Part shown: positions 11,088-22,251 of the stretch, piece after piece | Layout of the letters: each line of letters begins with the position of its first letter | How positions within the stretch are numbered: the first letter of the stretch is position 1 | NCBI RefSeq assembly: GCF_014066305.1 | Contig: NW_023501080.1 | Span: 310,001-374,000, forward strand | Source of the DNA: Letharia columbiana | Lineage: Eukaryota; Ascomycota; Lecanoromycetes; Lecanorales; Parmeliaceae | Length of the DNA: 64,000 nucleotides | Direction: 5' to 3' | Notes under the pieces: model-generated | Told to the model about the DNA's origin: nothing | Databases searched by the model: none | The model's input: only the letters and a program-made list of their open reading frames with translations | Made by a program: the position numbers and the translations under genes

Positions 11088-13281
11088 ATGGGGCTCTTGT
11101 AAGTTCAATTACTTCGTATGCTAGGACTACCCATCGCCCCCAAGCTGATCACCAGCCTCTCATTAGAGCCCTTGGGACCCCTTTGGATTGGCCCGAAGCC
11201 AAGAAGAACGCAGACCATGTCCGCCAATGGGGGATTGAGCAGTTGCTAGCAATATGGAAGCGCGCAAAGGGCAAAGAAAGAGACGCTCTGCGATGGGGTG
11301 ATGAAATAGAATACCTCGTCGTGGCTTTTGAAGAAGAGCGTCGAAAAGTCAGGCTGTCTCTGAGACAAGCGGACATTCTCAAGGCTCTGGCAGAAGATGA
11401 AGCCTTGAGCAAGCAGGGAGGATGCGTACCGGACCTTCAGACTATAAAGAGCACTGGTGATGCAATACCAGTCTTCCACCCCGAGTTTGGTAGGTTCATG
11501 TTGGAAGCGACACCTGGGAAACCTTGGGGGATCGGATTCAAGGACCTGCTGGATGTGGAACCCAACATGAAATGGCGGTTGGTCAATATCACTATTGACC
11601 CTGTCAAAAAGGGTTAGAGCTGACATGTTCAAAGGCGGATCATAGCCAAAGAGCACATGGAATCGAACGAGTACCCAATAACTCTGACGACCTTCCCTCG
11701 ATTGGGCACCAGGGACGACTTCATCGCTCCTTATTACCCACCTTCTGGCGAGAGATTACGGTCACAGTTCCTTCCTGACGAGATTGCGAACCCCCACATC
11801 CGCTTCCCTACATTGGCTGCAAACATTCGATCCCGGAGAGGACGGAAGGTTGAGATCAACGTGCCCATCTTCAAAGACGAGAACACTCCAGTCCCTTTCA
11901 TAGACCCCACAGTCGATTACGATATGCACAAATGGCCCGAGGATGACGATGTACGAAATGGTGCGGCGAAGGATAATCACATTTACATGGACGCTATGGC
12001 ATTTGGAATGGGTAGTTGTTGCTTGCAGATCACTTTCCAAGCCAAGAACATCACTGAAGGTCGAAAGCTGTACGATCAGCTCAGCCCATTGGGTCCTATA
12101 ATGTTGGCACTGACTGCTGCAACGCCAATATACAAAGGCTTCCTTGCAGACACAGACGTGAGGTGGAATCAGATTAGCCAAGCAGTAGACGATCGAACAC
12201 CCGAAGAGCTCGGTGAAGCCGTAAGCATTTCCAAAGCGCACGGCATTGGATGGCCACTGACTTCCCACAGCCAGTAAAACATGACCGATGGCGAGTACCA
12301 AAGTCGAGATATGCTTCAAATTCTACATACATCTCGCAGGATCCTCGGTTACGGAAAGAATACATGGATCCTGACCTTGTCGTGGATGAAGACCTAAAAC
12401 AGCAGCTCATGAACGGCGGAATGGATGCTTTGCTAGCTACACACTTCGCTCACCTCTTCATCCGAGACCCTATCGTCATCTTTGCCGAAGATCTCAAGGA
12501 ACTCGATCTGAATAAGACCGACCACTTTGAGAATCTTCAATCGACAAATTGGCAACACTTACGCTTCAAGCCTCCGCCACACGACAAGGACACTGGGTGG
12601 CGAGTCGAGTTTCGTCCCATGGAAATACAAATCACTGACTTCGAAAATGCCGCCTTCTGTATCTTCATCGTGCTAATCACTCGCGCCATCCTCAGCTTCG
12701 ATCTCAATTTCTACATACCGATACCTCTCACAACAGCAAACATGGAAACGACCCACGCCCGAAATGCAGTCCTTGACCAGAAATTCCATTTCCGCAATGA
12801 CCCTCTTCCACCTCGACCAATGAAAGCGAATGGTGCATCAGGCACTACCACACCAGCTTACCAACCCTCTCGACCACCAACACCCACAGGACCAGTCGAA
12901 GATGAACATTCTCTGATGACCATTGACGAGATCATTAACGGCCAGTCTGGTGAAGGCTTTCCCGGCCTGATTCCACTTGTAGAATCCTACCTCAACAGCG
13001 TGAACATCGACGTCGAGACACGTTGCGAGCTAGCTCGGTATCTTGACTTGATTCGCAAACGTGCTTCTGGTCAGCTATGGACAGGCGCGAAATGGATTCG
13101 GCATTTCGTACATAGTCATCAAGATTACAAAGCCGACAGCGTTGTCAGCGAGGGCATAAACTACGATTTGATCAAGGCCGTGGAAGACATTACGAAGAAC
13201 GAGGGTAAGAATGGAATGGGCGAGGAGATGCTAAGGTCTGGATGGGTAGATATGCCTAAAGGTTCAGCTTGCGGCGCATAA
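11088..13281 (+). CDS. GCS1: Glutamate-cysteine ligase (gamma-glutamylcysteine synthetase)
   Basis: This cytosolic enzyme joins glutamate and cysteine in an ATP-dependent reaction, the first and rate-limiting step of glutathione synthesis. Four exons are joined: 11088-11098, 11167-11577, 11635-12220 and 12271-13281, giving 672 residues, the usual fungal length. The start MGLL-ALGTPLDWPEAKKNADHV is created by splicing a tiny 11-bp first exon to the second, exactly as in fungal homologues. Conserved segments include WGDEIEY (residues 47-53, metal and substrate binding), PEFGRFMLEATPGKPW, MGSCCLQITFQA, LTAATPIYKGFLADTD, DRWRVPKSRY and WRVEFRPMEIQITDFENAA. All three introns have canonical ends and are 68, 57 and 50 bp. 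A proline- and threonine-rich loop near residue 500 (TTPAYQPSRPPTPTGP) is a usual variable insert. The gene looks intact. Confidence 0.96.
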
Positions 13282-13547
13282 CCAACGACAAGCTCGGATA
13301 TCAATCACCAGCATACTATTTCTGCATACCGCTTTCCCTCCCTTACGGCAGCTTGTTCTCGCATTTGATCGATCCATCTCATGGTCTCCTTCTCTCGTTG
13401 CTCGCTTGCTGAACGCACATCGCGTACATGCAAGTACGAATCCTCCAAGTCCGTGCTTAAAAGCGATATCCCATTCTCTTCAAGTCAATACTATCTCAGA
13501 CACACAAGACTGCTTTCTGAACAATTTGAACCCTTTTGCCCATTCAT
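13282..13547. other. Intergenic between GCS1 and a small secreted protein gene
   Basis: Contains the GCS1 3' region and the promoter of the next gene. The pyrimidine-rich stretch before ATG 13548 is typical of fungal promoters. No further feature seen. Confidence 0.4.
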
Positions 13548-14221
13548 ATGTCTTTTACGCAGACATTTCTACCACCAATCCTAGCGCTCTTGCTAGGAAT
13601 CGCTTCGCCAGCTTCATCTCCAGCTCCTGTTCAAGCGTCAAATCCCTTCACCAACAACAACAACAACAATGACCTGGGCTGGACTACGAACCTCCCCGCA
13701 TCCATGCAACCGCCTCTCCCCCAATCCCCACCCAACACAACCTCCCCTCGTTCCCAATCCCTAACCGCCATCCTCCATCACGACATCCCCGTCTACGGTT
13801 CCCGCCGCGGCCCCGGCGCCACTCCCCTCTTCATCGACCTCACCGCGGACCCCCTCCAACCTCACCCTCCCGAACCAGTCCCTCCTCGTCTGCAGCTGGC
13901 AAGTCATCAACGGCACCAATCGTTGCCGACGGACACGGACCTCGGCCTCTACGCCCTCACGCCGGGTTTCTTCGGTCGCGGTAATGCCTCGAGGGAACCG
14001 TTTGTTTATCTCGGCGCGAGATGTGTCTGTCAGTCGCCGCCGTCGGAGGGGAGGATGGTATGGGGTTGTTCATATCTTGCTTTTCTCTTTTTTTGACGTT
14101 CACATCCTTTGAGACTGTTTTCTTCTTCTTCTTCTTCTTCTTCTTCTTCTTCTTCTTTCAACCTTTCAACCGTCACGGTGTCAGACAGGTCGACGGCTAT
14201 CTGGCGACCGTGTTGAGGTGA
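13548..14221 (+). CDS. Small secreted protein with a possible internal double frameshift
   Basis: ATG 13548 starts a signal peptide (MSFTQTFLPPILALLLGIAS). Exon 1 runs to 14057 and joins exon 2 (14189-14221) across a 131-bp intron (GTATGG donor, GACAG acceptor) that contains a CTT microsatellite as its pyrimidine tract. The product has 180 residues. In exon 1 the frame reads YGSRRGPGATPLFIDLTAD. For about 60 bases the codon bias and sense then favour the next frame (NLTLPNQSLLVCSWQVINGT), before the first frame resumes with DLGLYALTPGFFGRGN and GARCVC. A run of five C at 13850-13856 is the likely slip point. No family is recognised. Confidence 0.55.
14120..14158 (+). repeat. (CTT)n microsatellite inside an intron
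   Basis: About 12 perfect CTT units follow a GTTTT run within the intron 14058-14188, where they would act as the pyrimidine tract before the acceptor. Confidence 0.9.
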
Positions 14222-14872
14222 TTGGGCGAGTGGGCGCTGCGGAGCGGTGGGTTGCCCGAGAGGGGGGGTTTTTTGGGTGGGGAAGATGGGCGTGCAGGCG
14301 TTTGTGAGGGAAGGTTTTTTTGTCATGCGGATGGGGTGGGGGCTGGGGGTGTGGTTTCTATAGGCGACGGGGAATGTGGAGGCGTGGATATTTTGTGAGG
14401 TGGGGGGGTGGGAGAGGCGTTGTGTGCTGTGTTTTCTTGGGTTTATGGATGGGTTCTTCATCTATTCGACGCTTGTTTAGATGAAGTCGGGCTGGTAATC
14501 TTCCCAGAGTTGTATGGTAAGGCTTCACAGTGGGCAGTTTTGGTAGAGTCGAGGCATATTCGCCCCGGGGACGTGTGTTTGTTGACGCTAATGCATCGTG
14601 GTGGACATTATTGCGCCTTCCCGAGGAGGAATATGAAATGGTCATTTTGCGTGAATCTGTACAACTGCTACCCTTCATTATCCCAGCGGCGTGGCCCATC
14701 CCACCTCACTTATCGTAGCCTTCGTATCCAAGATCAGGTAACATTTCGTAAGCGTGGCCTCGCACAAGCGCTATGCTGAAGCAGAAACCCCCATCGCTAT
14801 GCGTGCAACAAATATTCAAAAGCTTGGTTTTGTTCTAGCAGATAGATTCCAACCCATGTTGATGAAAGCGGA
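14222..14872. other. G-rich stretch and unresolved open frames
   Basis: Positions 14260-14420 are rich in G runs on the plus strand (several GGGG and GGGGGGG tracts). From 14530 a plus frame reads SWWTLLRLPEEEYEMVILRE and QLLPFIIPAAWPIPPHLS, ending at TAG 14718, with another plausible frame overlapping it. A GTAAGG donor-like site lies at 14518. This could be a short unrecognised gene or its last exon; I could not build a model. Confidence 0.25.
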
Positions 14873-17692
14873 TCAAAAACTAAACAAACCGCTTCTTCTC
14901 TTTCCAAAAGGATAGACAACGAGAGCACTCATGAACAGACCCACCGTGATTCCAATCGCGATTTGAATCATGCTGTATGCGACATTGAGGACATCACTGT
15001 TGACGTTGACAGTTGAAGCGCTGGTTGCGTTACTGATAGTGGTCGTCCCGTTGCTCGCGGTGCCATTGACCGTTTGTTTCGTAAGCTGATTTGCGGACGT
15101 CAGCCCGCTGATCAGACTGCCTCCTGCGGCGAGGCCCGAAGGCACTTGCACGAATATGGCTGGTAGCAGCGCGGCTGCCGCCAGGCCATGGCGGAGACGA
15201 CTATATAGGTTTCCGATGACACCGATGGCGAGAGCGCCGAGCGTGTTTGCTATCTGGGCGTTCGAAGAGAAGCGGTTGGCCGAGAAGTGGTTGACGATGT
15301 ACCCGGCAAAGGCGATGACGAGCATTATCGGCATTTGCTTGTACCTGCCCTGGTTGATGACGATGAGACAAAGCGTGAAGGGAGGCACGAAGATAAATTT
15401 GAACCAGACCGGCATGGCTGTCATGCAAGTAGTGTTGTTGGTCGCGTTTTTATCGATAGCACCAAAAATCGCGGTGCCAATCGTGATGCCAAAGCCAAGA
15501 AACAAAGAGTATATTACAGCGTAGATCATACGTACGGAACCAGCGACTATGTTCCGCGACTGAAGCTCAAGAGAGCCACAAAGGATTGTGTAGCCAGGTA
15601 GAATCAAGGCGATGGAGGACTGAGCGAGAGCGGAAAAACAGAAGAGTCGGCCACCCCTAATGGAACCAAAGGCTCGAGCGAGGAAGCTGGTCAGGACGGC
15701 GGCAGAGATTTCGAAAATGTTCGAGTAGAGCTCCGATCGCGGGGCAAGTATGAGTTGCATGACTCCCAAGAGACAGCCTAGAAAGAAAGCTATGGGCATG
15801 TCGATCGGACGAGCACCGAAAGCGAACGGTCCAACACACATGCTGGCGAATCCATATATAATCACGCGGAACCACGGACTATAATCATCCTTCTTGCGTA
15901 TGATCTCGTCCAGACGTTCCATCGCTTCCTCGACGCCTATCGTATCGTGGACCACCTCTTTGTACACCTCATGAGTATCGCGAAGCTTCCCAAGGTTGAC
16001 ACCTTGTGTAGCACGGACTATTTTGACCTCTGTCGTATGCGTTGATTGATCGTCAAAGGAGACGATCATACAGCCGGGAATGTAAAGGAACTGGCCGTCA
16101 ATTTCAAGTACTCTAGATGACATACGCATATACTCTGTGTAACTGTGTCAGCAGCGGAAAAGTCTTGCTTTGCAACGATACGCACCTTCGAGCCGATGTG
16201 TCGGTGCTCCATATGTCATAAGAGCCCTGCAAATCTTAATAAGATAGCCTTGCCTTTGCATTGTCTCTGCAATGTGTACTTGGATCCGGATCGAGTCGTC
16301 ATTTCTGTGGCCCTTCTTTTTCTTGCCCATAACGGTATCCAAAGCCTGAGCGCTCAACGGTCTGTGCTTCGCTTTTGGTCTGATAGCCTTTGATGTCTGA
16401 CTGGAACCGGTTGTTGGCTGAGCAAAGACAGTAGATGAGCTAACAAGATCTGACAAAGCCCCAGTAGACTGGCTCTGAGAGTTCTTATAATACCACTTCT
16501 GATGCTTTGCTTTCGGAGTAGTAGCGCCGGAAGATGTTGGCGAGCCGGCCGGTGACGTTCTTGGGGTCTGTGCAGGCGTTGTTGCTCCTGAAGCTGTTGA
16601 TCCATTCAAAGACTGGGCGGCACTGTCGCGTCGATGTGCTGCTCGAGTAATGGCATCGTGACCAGAAGGTATATGAGACAGAGCAATTCCAGCTCCCTGC
16701 TCATTGTAGAGTTTTAGGAGTGAGGAGAGGTAACCTTCACGGTACTCCTTGGGCCTGGGAACGTAGTGGTTGGGATCACGTTCATACATAGGTGTTTGGA
16801 CACCTGAGGCCGTCCCGGGCGGCGTCTCGGCGTGAAGTCTGAACAATCGTGGTATCTGTGGTGACTTATGATGCGCAATCAAACGAGCAGCCCTAGCGTA
16901 GTATCGACCTGCCCTCTGTTTCCCTTTCTTCAATGACAAAGTCTCGGCTTCCTTTTCATCGTCTTCATCCGTGTCGTCTTCTATCCCAAACTTCCTTCGT
17001 CTGGTTTCTAGCCTTTCCAGGTGAATGTCGCTCAAATCCAGCCTCATTTGCCTTGCTGTTTCGGGAGGCGGAGATGGAGGTGGAGATGGAGGTGGTGATC
17101 TGGCGACTGTCCTCTGCGGTCTTTGAGGAGACGCAAATCTGGAACCAGGGGCAGAGTGACTGCCCATCATACGGGAAAGACGTTCGGCCCTGTCCTGTGC
17201 CGTCTGCTGTGATATAGCTTTTCCCACTGCTTTCTCGTCCTCCTTCCTTCCGTCTTCATCCTCCTTGTTTTCCTCATCATCAGATTTGGTGTCACTGTCT
17301 TCCGGTTCTGAGTCACTTGAAGGCAGTCTCATTATCGAAGGTTTGGGTCTGGGGATTGGTGCTTTAGCAGACGATTCCGTGATGTCCAAAGACTTCTCAG
17401 GGTTAGGCGCAGGGGCGCCTGAATATGAACTGTTTCTTCTCACTGTGTTAGACCTTGTCCTGGGTAAAGGCTTCGGCCTGGGAGGTGGGTTGGTATCATC
17501 TCGAAGATCGAAAGCGGCCCTCTTGTTTGAAGTGTCCAATGACTCCCCTCCTGGCGTGAAGCGTACATTGTGCCTTTTCTTGGGTGGCCTTGATCCTTCT
17601 CTAGAATGTTGCTTGCTGGACTCGGCACTTTGATCTCTGGAGCTTTCTTCTTCGTGTGAGGCTGGTGTATGGGACTCTTCTGGGGACGGCAT
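14873..17692 (-). CDS. PRM10/ThrE-family multipass membrane transporter
   Basis: The model uses exon 1 17692-16186 and exon 2 16134-14873 with a 51-bp intron (GTGCGT donor, TTACACAG acceptor), giving 922 residues. Splicing restores the family hallmark APTHRLE-EYMRM. The N-terminal half (residues 1-460) is disordered, rich in Ser, Pro, Asp and Glu, with a PPPSPPPSPPP run. From about residue 460 (QGYLIKICRALMTYGAPTHR) the DUF1212/ThrE domain begins, followed by about ten hydrophobic helices forming the DUF1212 and ThrE_2 halves (DSYSPWFRVIIYGFAS-type region, FFLGCLLGVMQLIL, ILPGYTILCGSLELQS, AIGITVGLFMSALVVYPF). Bacterial ThrE exports threonine and serine; yeast Prm10 is pheromone-regulated and of unclear role. 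Substrate here is unknown. The first in-frame ATG is used. It reads toward, and so converges with, the small secreted gene to its left. Confidence 0.92.
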
Positions 17693-19103
17693 GTCTATGT
17701 CGTAAGTAGTACTGATCAATTGATTATATCTGTTAGGAATAAGTCATAAGAGACGAAAGCCTGTTGGAGAAGGCAAGTAGAAGCTTGGCGTGAGAAGGTT
17801 CTTTGTTGCCAAGTTAGACAAGGTCTCCCAATGCCTACGGGGCAGTTGGGGCGCCGGAGAGAGAGGGAGAGGGAATTACATAGGAAGAAAGAGACAGAGC
17901 GACAGAGGGAGAGGATGAGCAGGTCATGGCATATGAATAGCAATTGATCTATAAGCATAAAGAAGTGGAGAGAAGAAGCGATGAAACCTTGTGTCACGGT
18001 GGAGAAGATTCATAACTGCTCACATTCCTAGCCTACCGGACGGATAATGCCGAGCGCAAACGGACCAGAGAGGCGATATCTGACGTCTGATTAAACGAGA
18101 CACCAACCAAGCTAGCGACAGGTGCAAAGTCAAAGACATCCTTTGAATGTTTGTTTGTTGTGCACCTTTCGTGCTTTTTCATCAATCATGATCAAGATAC
18201 ATAGAGGCAGGAAGATGAAATTGTTGTCATTGGGAATTGCCAAAGACGCTTGACCGAATGGCGCAATCTCGGAGCATCTTATCGCCGACTGCCTAAATTT
18301 AGCCCTATCAAATTTCCTTCTTCCTCGCCGCCACGCTTTCTACTGGTGATGCATCCATCTTGGCTTGGAGGCTAGATGGAAAAAATAATGGCTCAGGGTC
18401 TCAGGGTCAAGCTCTAGGAGCCGCCGACGTCGACTTGCTTCAGCTCCACAATGATTGATAGGAGACTGCCGGCACCAGTCAGTAGCTGCTCGAAGCATTT
18501 AGCAAATGTCAGGAATCTACGGTCTGTTGATCTCAGTACTATACTCATGCCACCACCTCGAGCGAGGTGCAATGATGGTCTTTAATAAAACGTATTTGGG
18601 GTCCGGATATCTCGTTCTATTGTGCAAGTCGTGCGATTATTAACCCTATCCAACATCTTGCTCAAAAGTCGTCCCGAGGCATATGTAATCTTTTTCACGG
18701 AGAGACAGACCAACGCAGGTACGACGGGCATCAATGAGGGTCGAGGATGGTCCTGGAAAACCCGTCGAACCAAGCTTACAATGTCGTTCGGCTCGGACCG
18801 TTTGTAGGCCACGTACTATACGTCCCTACTCTGGAACCGTTGCATGTAATTGTCCCTGGTACTGGATGCCTTTCAAAATTCCAGTATTGAACCGCCCCTC
18901 CCGCTCCTCTGCTATGCACGCAGTGTCGCGTTTCAAGTCATCTGCAGGGACTGCTACCGAGACGCGGTCGTATGACCATCGATACCAAGCGCCGCAGCAG
19001 TCCTCGCTACTTAAGAACAAGGGGCTCGAGCGCCTCCTCCGTTCGTGCCGATTTTCCAACTCTACAGGCACTTTGATCGTCTCCGATTTCGAAGAAATCA
19101 CGT
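17693..19103. other. Intergenic, promoter region of the PRM10-like gene
   Basis: On the minus strand 17997-17716 is open without motifs and probably lies in the 5' leader. A GAGAGGGAGAGG purine stretch sits near 17855-17905. The rest shows no coding signal that I trust. Confidence 0.35.
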
Positions 19104-19472
19104 ATGATGCATTTCATGCCTACTACCTCGATCCCCCTCCTTTTCAGCCTCGTTGTACACACTCTCGCCGTCCCCAGGCCACCACGCGCACCCGGCGGCT
19201 CACTCATCTTTCCAGTAGAGGCCGACCAACAATGCGATAAAGTGAGCTGCCCGAGTCCATATCACTCGGGTGCCGCTTTCTGCAGGAGCCTCAATCGAGG
19301 CTGCTATCTTTGCGCACCGAACCCCCGCGCGCTGGCGCCGTTTTACACGTTCGCTTGCATGGGTGACTGGCAGGTGGAGCGGCCATTGGAAGTGTTTGGA
19401 GCGGCCAATATATCGACGAATCGCTCTACAGCCATCAATGCCTCGGACGTCGAAACGGCCGCTCATTGGTAG
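19104..19472 (+). CDS. Small secreted cysteine-rich protein (candidate effector)
   Basis: The frame starts at ATG 19104 (MMHFMPTTSIPLLFSLVVHT) with a signal peptide ending near LAVPRPPRAPGG, and gives 122 residues. The mature part has six cysteines in a compact region (QQC, VSC, AFC, RGC, YLC, FAC) and two NxS/T sequons near the C terminus (NISTNRST, NASD). No family is recognised. A GTAGGC...ACGTAG pair at 19469-19501 could form a 33-bp intron that would change the last residues to HCNKTGITSLEDFL, adding a seventh cysteine, but this is shorter than normal fungal introns. Effector status is only inferred from size, secretion and cysteines. Confidence 0.6.
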   Translation: MMHFMPTTSIPLLFSLVVHTLAVPRPPRAPGGSLIFPVEADQQCDKVSCPSPYHSGAAFCRSLNRGCYLCAPNPRALAPFYTFACMGDWQVERPLEVFGAANISTNRSTAINASDVETAAHW

Positions 19473-20955
19473 GCAGGTTACAAAACGGATTGACTACGTA
19501 GCAACAAAACGGGGATCACAAGTTTGGAAGACTTTTTGTGATCCATCACTCAACCACTCTGAGCACCCTGATCACGGATATCCCGCCCTCCCCGCCCTCG
19601 CCCCACCCATCGCACCCCCTTCTTGTTCGGAAGCCTCAGCACCAGCACCGGCCCCAGCATTCGCTTTCGCATTCGGATCAGTCGTCCGACCATCATCATC
19701 GGCCAGTCTGCGGTCCCACTCCAACACTCGCGTTGTTTGAATTCGGATCACCGGCTGGTTCGGGGCCAGGAGGCGGCGTGAGGGCGCCGGGGGCTTCGGA
19801 GCCGGTCATCATGCGGCTGTGGATGTTTCGTGGTTGCAAGTTAGGTTTTCAGGTTGCGGTGGTACTGGGGCGCAGAAGGTGAAGGAGACGAGGAGGAGGA
19901 TAGCGATAAGGCAATGGTGGGGCTACATTATTAGTTGGTCGACTATTCGAATTGGAAGTGAGATTCATAGTGTTGGTTGATTAAATGTGCTGGATTGTGG
20001 TAAGGAGTAGTGAGGGTATTAGATGGAAACCTGCTCGAGATTACGAGTTGATTCTCGATTGTACTCTCGTAGTTGAGTAATGATTCATAGGCTCACGAGC
20101 TACTTATATCAGTTTTGGAAGGCGAAGCTCGTGGCAGCCCAGCATGGGAAATCAGATGGATAGAGGCTGAGTGCCAGTGAAGGATTTTTCCTGGGCCGCC
20201 TTGGACGTCTGGTAAACTTAATGTTTGAGAGACAAGGCAGACGAGTCAGAAAGGCTGTAGTGAAACTTGTAAAGGAGCTGACGCTCACATTTTTCGAACA
20301 TCTTGACTCAAGGACTAGATAAGACGTCATCAAGATAATAGCGACATCATGCGCCAACGGAGCGGTAGCAGCTGCAGGTCACCGTCTTCGACATCGGATT
20401 TCAAAATAGATCTCATCGTGAAATTCGTGCCGGAGATGAACCACGTGGACTATGGTACCTACACACTAGCACAAAGGTGTTTCGATCTTGGGAAACCCCG
20501 AGCACATCGTGGGGCAAACGTGGGGTGCATGACATTCAAATTCTATCTCAAGACAGGAGGCTTCAGATCTGATCATCGTGATGATGCAAATCGTGATCAC
20601 TAGACCTGCAATGGAGGATCTGCGCTCGGATGCGAGTTGCTGAAACCAAACGGAGCTGGAACGTCTAGGGCTTTGGTGCAACCATTGCTCAGAGAGTAAG
20701 CGACAAGCGTCACAAGAGAATCTTTCGTCAGGGAGGACACCAGTATGGAACTGACATGGGAGAGGAGAAGATAAAAATTATGCCTCTAATTTGTTGTCTG
20801 TGACTACACGATTACGTGCTCTGATATTGCGTTCCGATCGATAGGTGCGTTGACGTTCGGCCTCATGGAACCCCTTTCTTCGCATTCATGATCAATCGAT
20901 TGGTGGGAGATATTTGGATCTTGTTGTAAAGCCCAAGAAGTCTTTCATCAGATCC
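19473..20955. other. Intergenic, with a short hairpin
   Basis: A 9-bp inverted repeat (GGATCACAA at 19513-19521, TTGTGATCC at 19536-19544) lies 40 bp beyond the preceding stop codon and could act in 3' end formation. Open frames at 19538-19882 and 20349-20603 have no motif and biased composition. Nothing else seen. Confidence 0.35.
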
Positions 20956-21759
20956 TCAACGCAACGGTCCTGAAACCCTCTTTCTTCGACGAGCGGTCGC
21001 TCTTCCCTCGGTAGTCACGTTGACGACCTGAAAACCGGCAATCGCGGTCCTGTTTCCTTGCACCAACCATCCGTCCCACCATGGGACTTCTGTTTCCAGC
21101 CTGCGCATGCGTGATTCAGCAATCGCAAATTTCTCTATACGATTCGCAATCACGAAATGGTAGCGAGAGTGCACCCGGCTTAAAGCATCTATCTCAGCGT
21201 TCCGCAGGAAGAACGCCAACTGTGGGTCATAGTCTCCAGGAAAAGCATGCGCGGTTTGGCGATTGCTCACCGTGAGGGTGAGAAAAGCTGTGGAGTCGGG
21301 GTACATCCGAGCATCGATATTCGATGTTGGATCCGTGACGAAGTCCACCAGTCCTTGGATTTTTTTCGTGACAAATCCTCCCACTCCGTAACGCCCTAGA
21401 CATTCATTGGCGACATATGCTGCCATTCCTCTTATGTCATTGGGCACAACGTTGATTCTGCTGATACTGACGGGTGAGGCGACGTCGACGGATATCAACA
21501 CACTACCATAAAATTCTAGGAATGGCAGTTCATACGCCGGTCGCAGTACCGAAACATTCGCCGCGAGACCATCTATTTCTGGTCCCCCAACAGAGTACGT
21601 GACAGGCAGCGTGCCTTGTGGGAGTAGACTACCAGCTTGCAAAGCTTCACGACGTGGCAGGCCGGTTCCATAGGCGCCATTGCAGAAAACAAAATTTGGT
21701 GCCACAGGCGGTATTGGAATAGGGGGCGTGTATGAATCGAGGTTCACAAGATTGGTCAT
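20956..21759 (-). CDS. Uncharacterised fungal protein, 5' end uncertain
   Basis: The minus frame starts at the first in-frame ATG (21759, MTNLVNLDSYTPPIPIPPVA) and gives 267 residues. The middle region (VASPVSISRINVVPNDIRGM, AYVANECLGRYGVGGFVTKK, LVDFVTDPTSNIDARMYP) and PGDYDPQLAFFLRNAEIDAL have the look of a conserved globular domain. The style resembles an uncharacterised secreted family of Dothideomycetes as I remember it, but I cannot name it. No signal peptide is present in this model. The frame stays open about 50 codons further upstream before a TGA near 21825, so a first exon with a signal peptide may exist in 21830-22031. There the minus strand encodes KRSVLLIACGVFPQVVG and a GTAGGC donor, but the frames do not join cleanly. 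Confidence 0.6.
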   Translation of the reverse strand: MTNLVNLDSYTPPIPIPPVAPNFVFCNGAYGTGLPRREALQAGSLLPQGTLPVTYSVGGPEIDGLAANVSVLRPAYELPFLEFYGSVLISVDVASPVSISRINVVPNDIRGMAAYVANECLGRYGVGGFVTKKIQGLVDFVTDPTSNIDARMYPDSTAFLTLTVSNRQTAHAFPGDYDPQLAFFLRNAEIDALSRVHSRYHFVIANRIEKFAIAESRMRRLETEVPWWDGWLVQGNRTAIAGFQVVNVTTEGRATARRRKRVSGPLR

Positions 21760-22251
21760 GATGCACAATATAGCCGGCTCAGTAGGTTTCTCTTGATGTT
21801 GTTGGAGGAATCTCGACGAAGGTCATGTTGTCCAATTCTGGCTATGGCTGAGTCATGTGAAGACGAGTGACCGTTTGATGTACTGCCGAGATTATGGGAG
21901 CAGTCGTCGCCTACAACTTGGGGAAAAACACCGCATGCGATGAGTAACACCGAGCGCTTCCGAGGCCATAGCGTCCTTGTAGAAGCCCGAAACCTGATTA
22001 CGAGACTGGACGTTTCGAAGTTGCAAAGCAAGGTGCTGGTGAGAAAATAACACGTGCTGTCACTAACTTAGCTCTGGCTCGGATGTTTACTGCGCAATAT
22101 TCGAGAGCTTGGACTAATTCTCGCTCCGCTGGTCGGCTCTAGTTTGGCAGAGGAAGCGCTGCACTGGGGTTTTTTGGATACCACGCAGCAAGTTTCCTCC
22201 TTTAGCAGGTCACATCCTTTCAGTGGCATAACGCCGTCGTGATGCAACGTC
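21760..22251. other. Intergenic or unplaced first exon
   Basis: The minus strand at 22031-21756 is open and contains a hydrophobic segment that could be a signal peptide of the gene at 20956-21759. No consistent splice joins them. The right part is the 3' region of IMP4, which reads leftward into it. Confidence 0.3.

Noticed and set aside
14021..14461. Poly-Glu minus-strand frame near 14.1 kb
   Set aside because: Product of the CTT microsatellite in the intron of the plus-strand gene.
17716..17997. Minus-strand 93-codon frame upstream of the PRM10-like gene
   Set aside because: No motif; lies where the 5' leader and promoter are expected and its hydrophobic start is due to pyrimidine-rich sequence.
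19469..19501. 33-bp intron at the end of the secreted Cys-rich gene
   Set aside because: Donor and acceptor dinucleotides are present and the spliced end looks sensible, but it is shorter than normal fungal introns, so it is only mentioned as an alternative.
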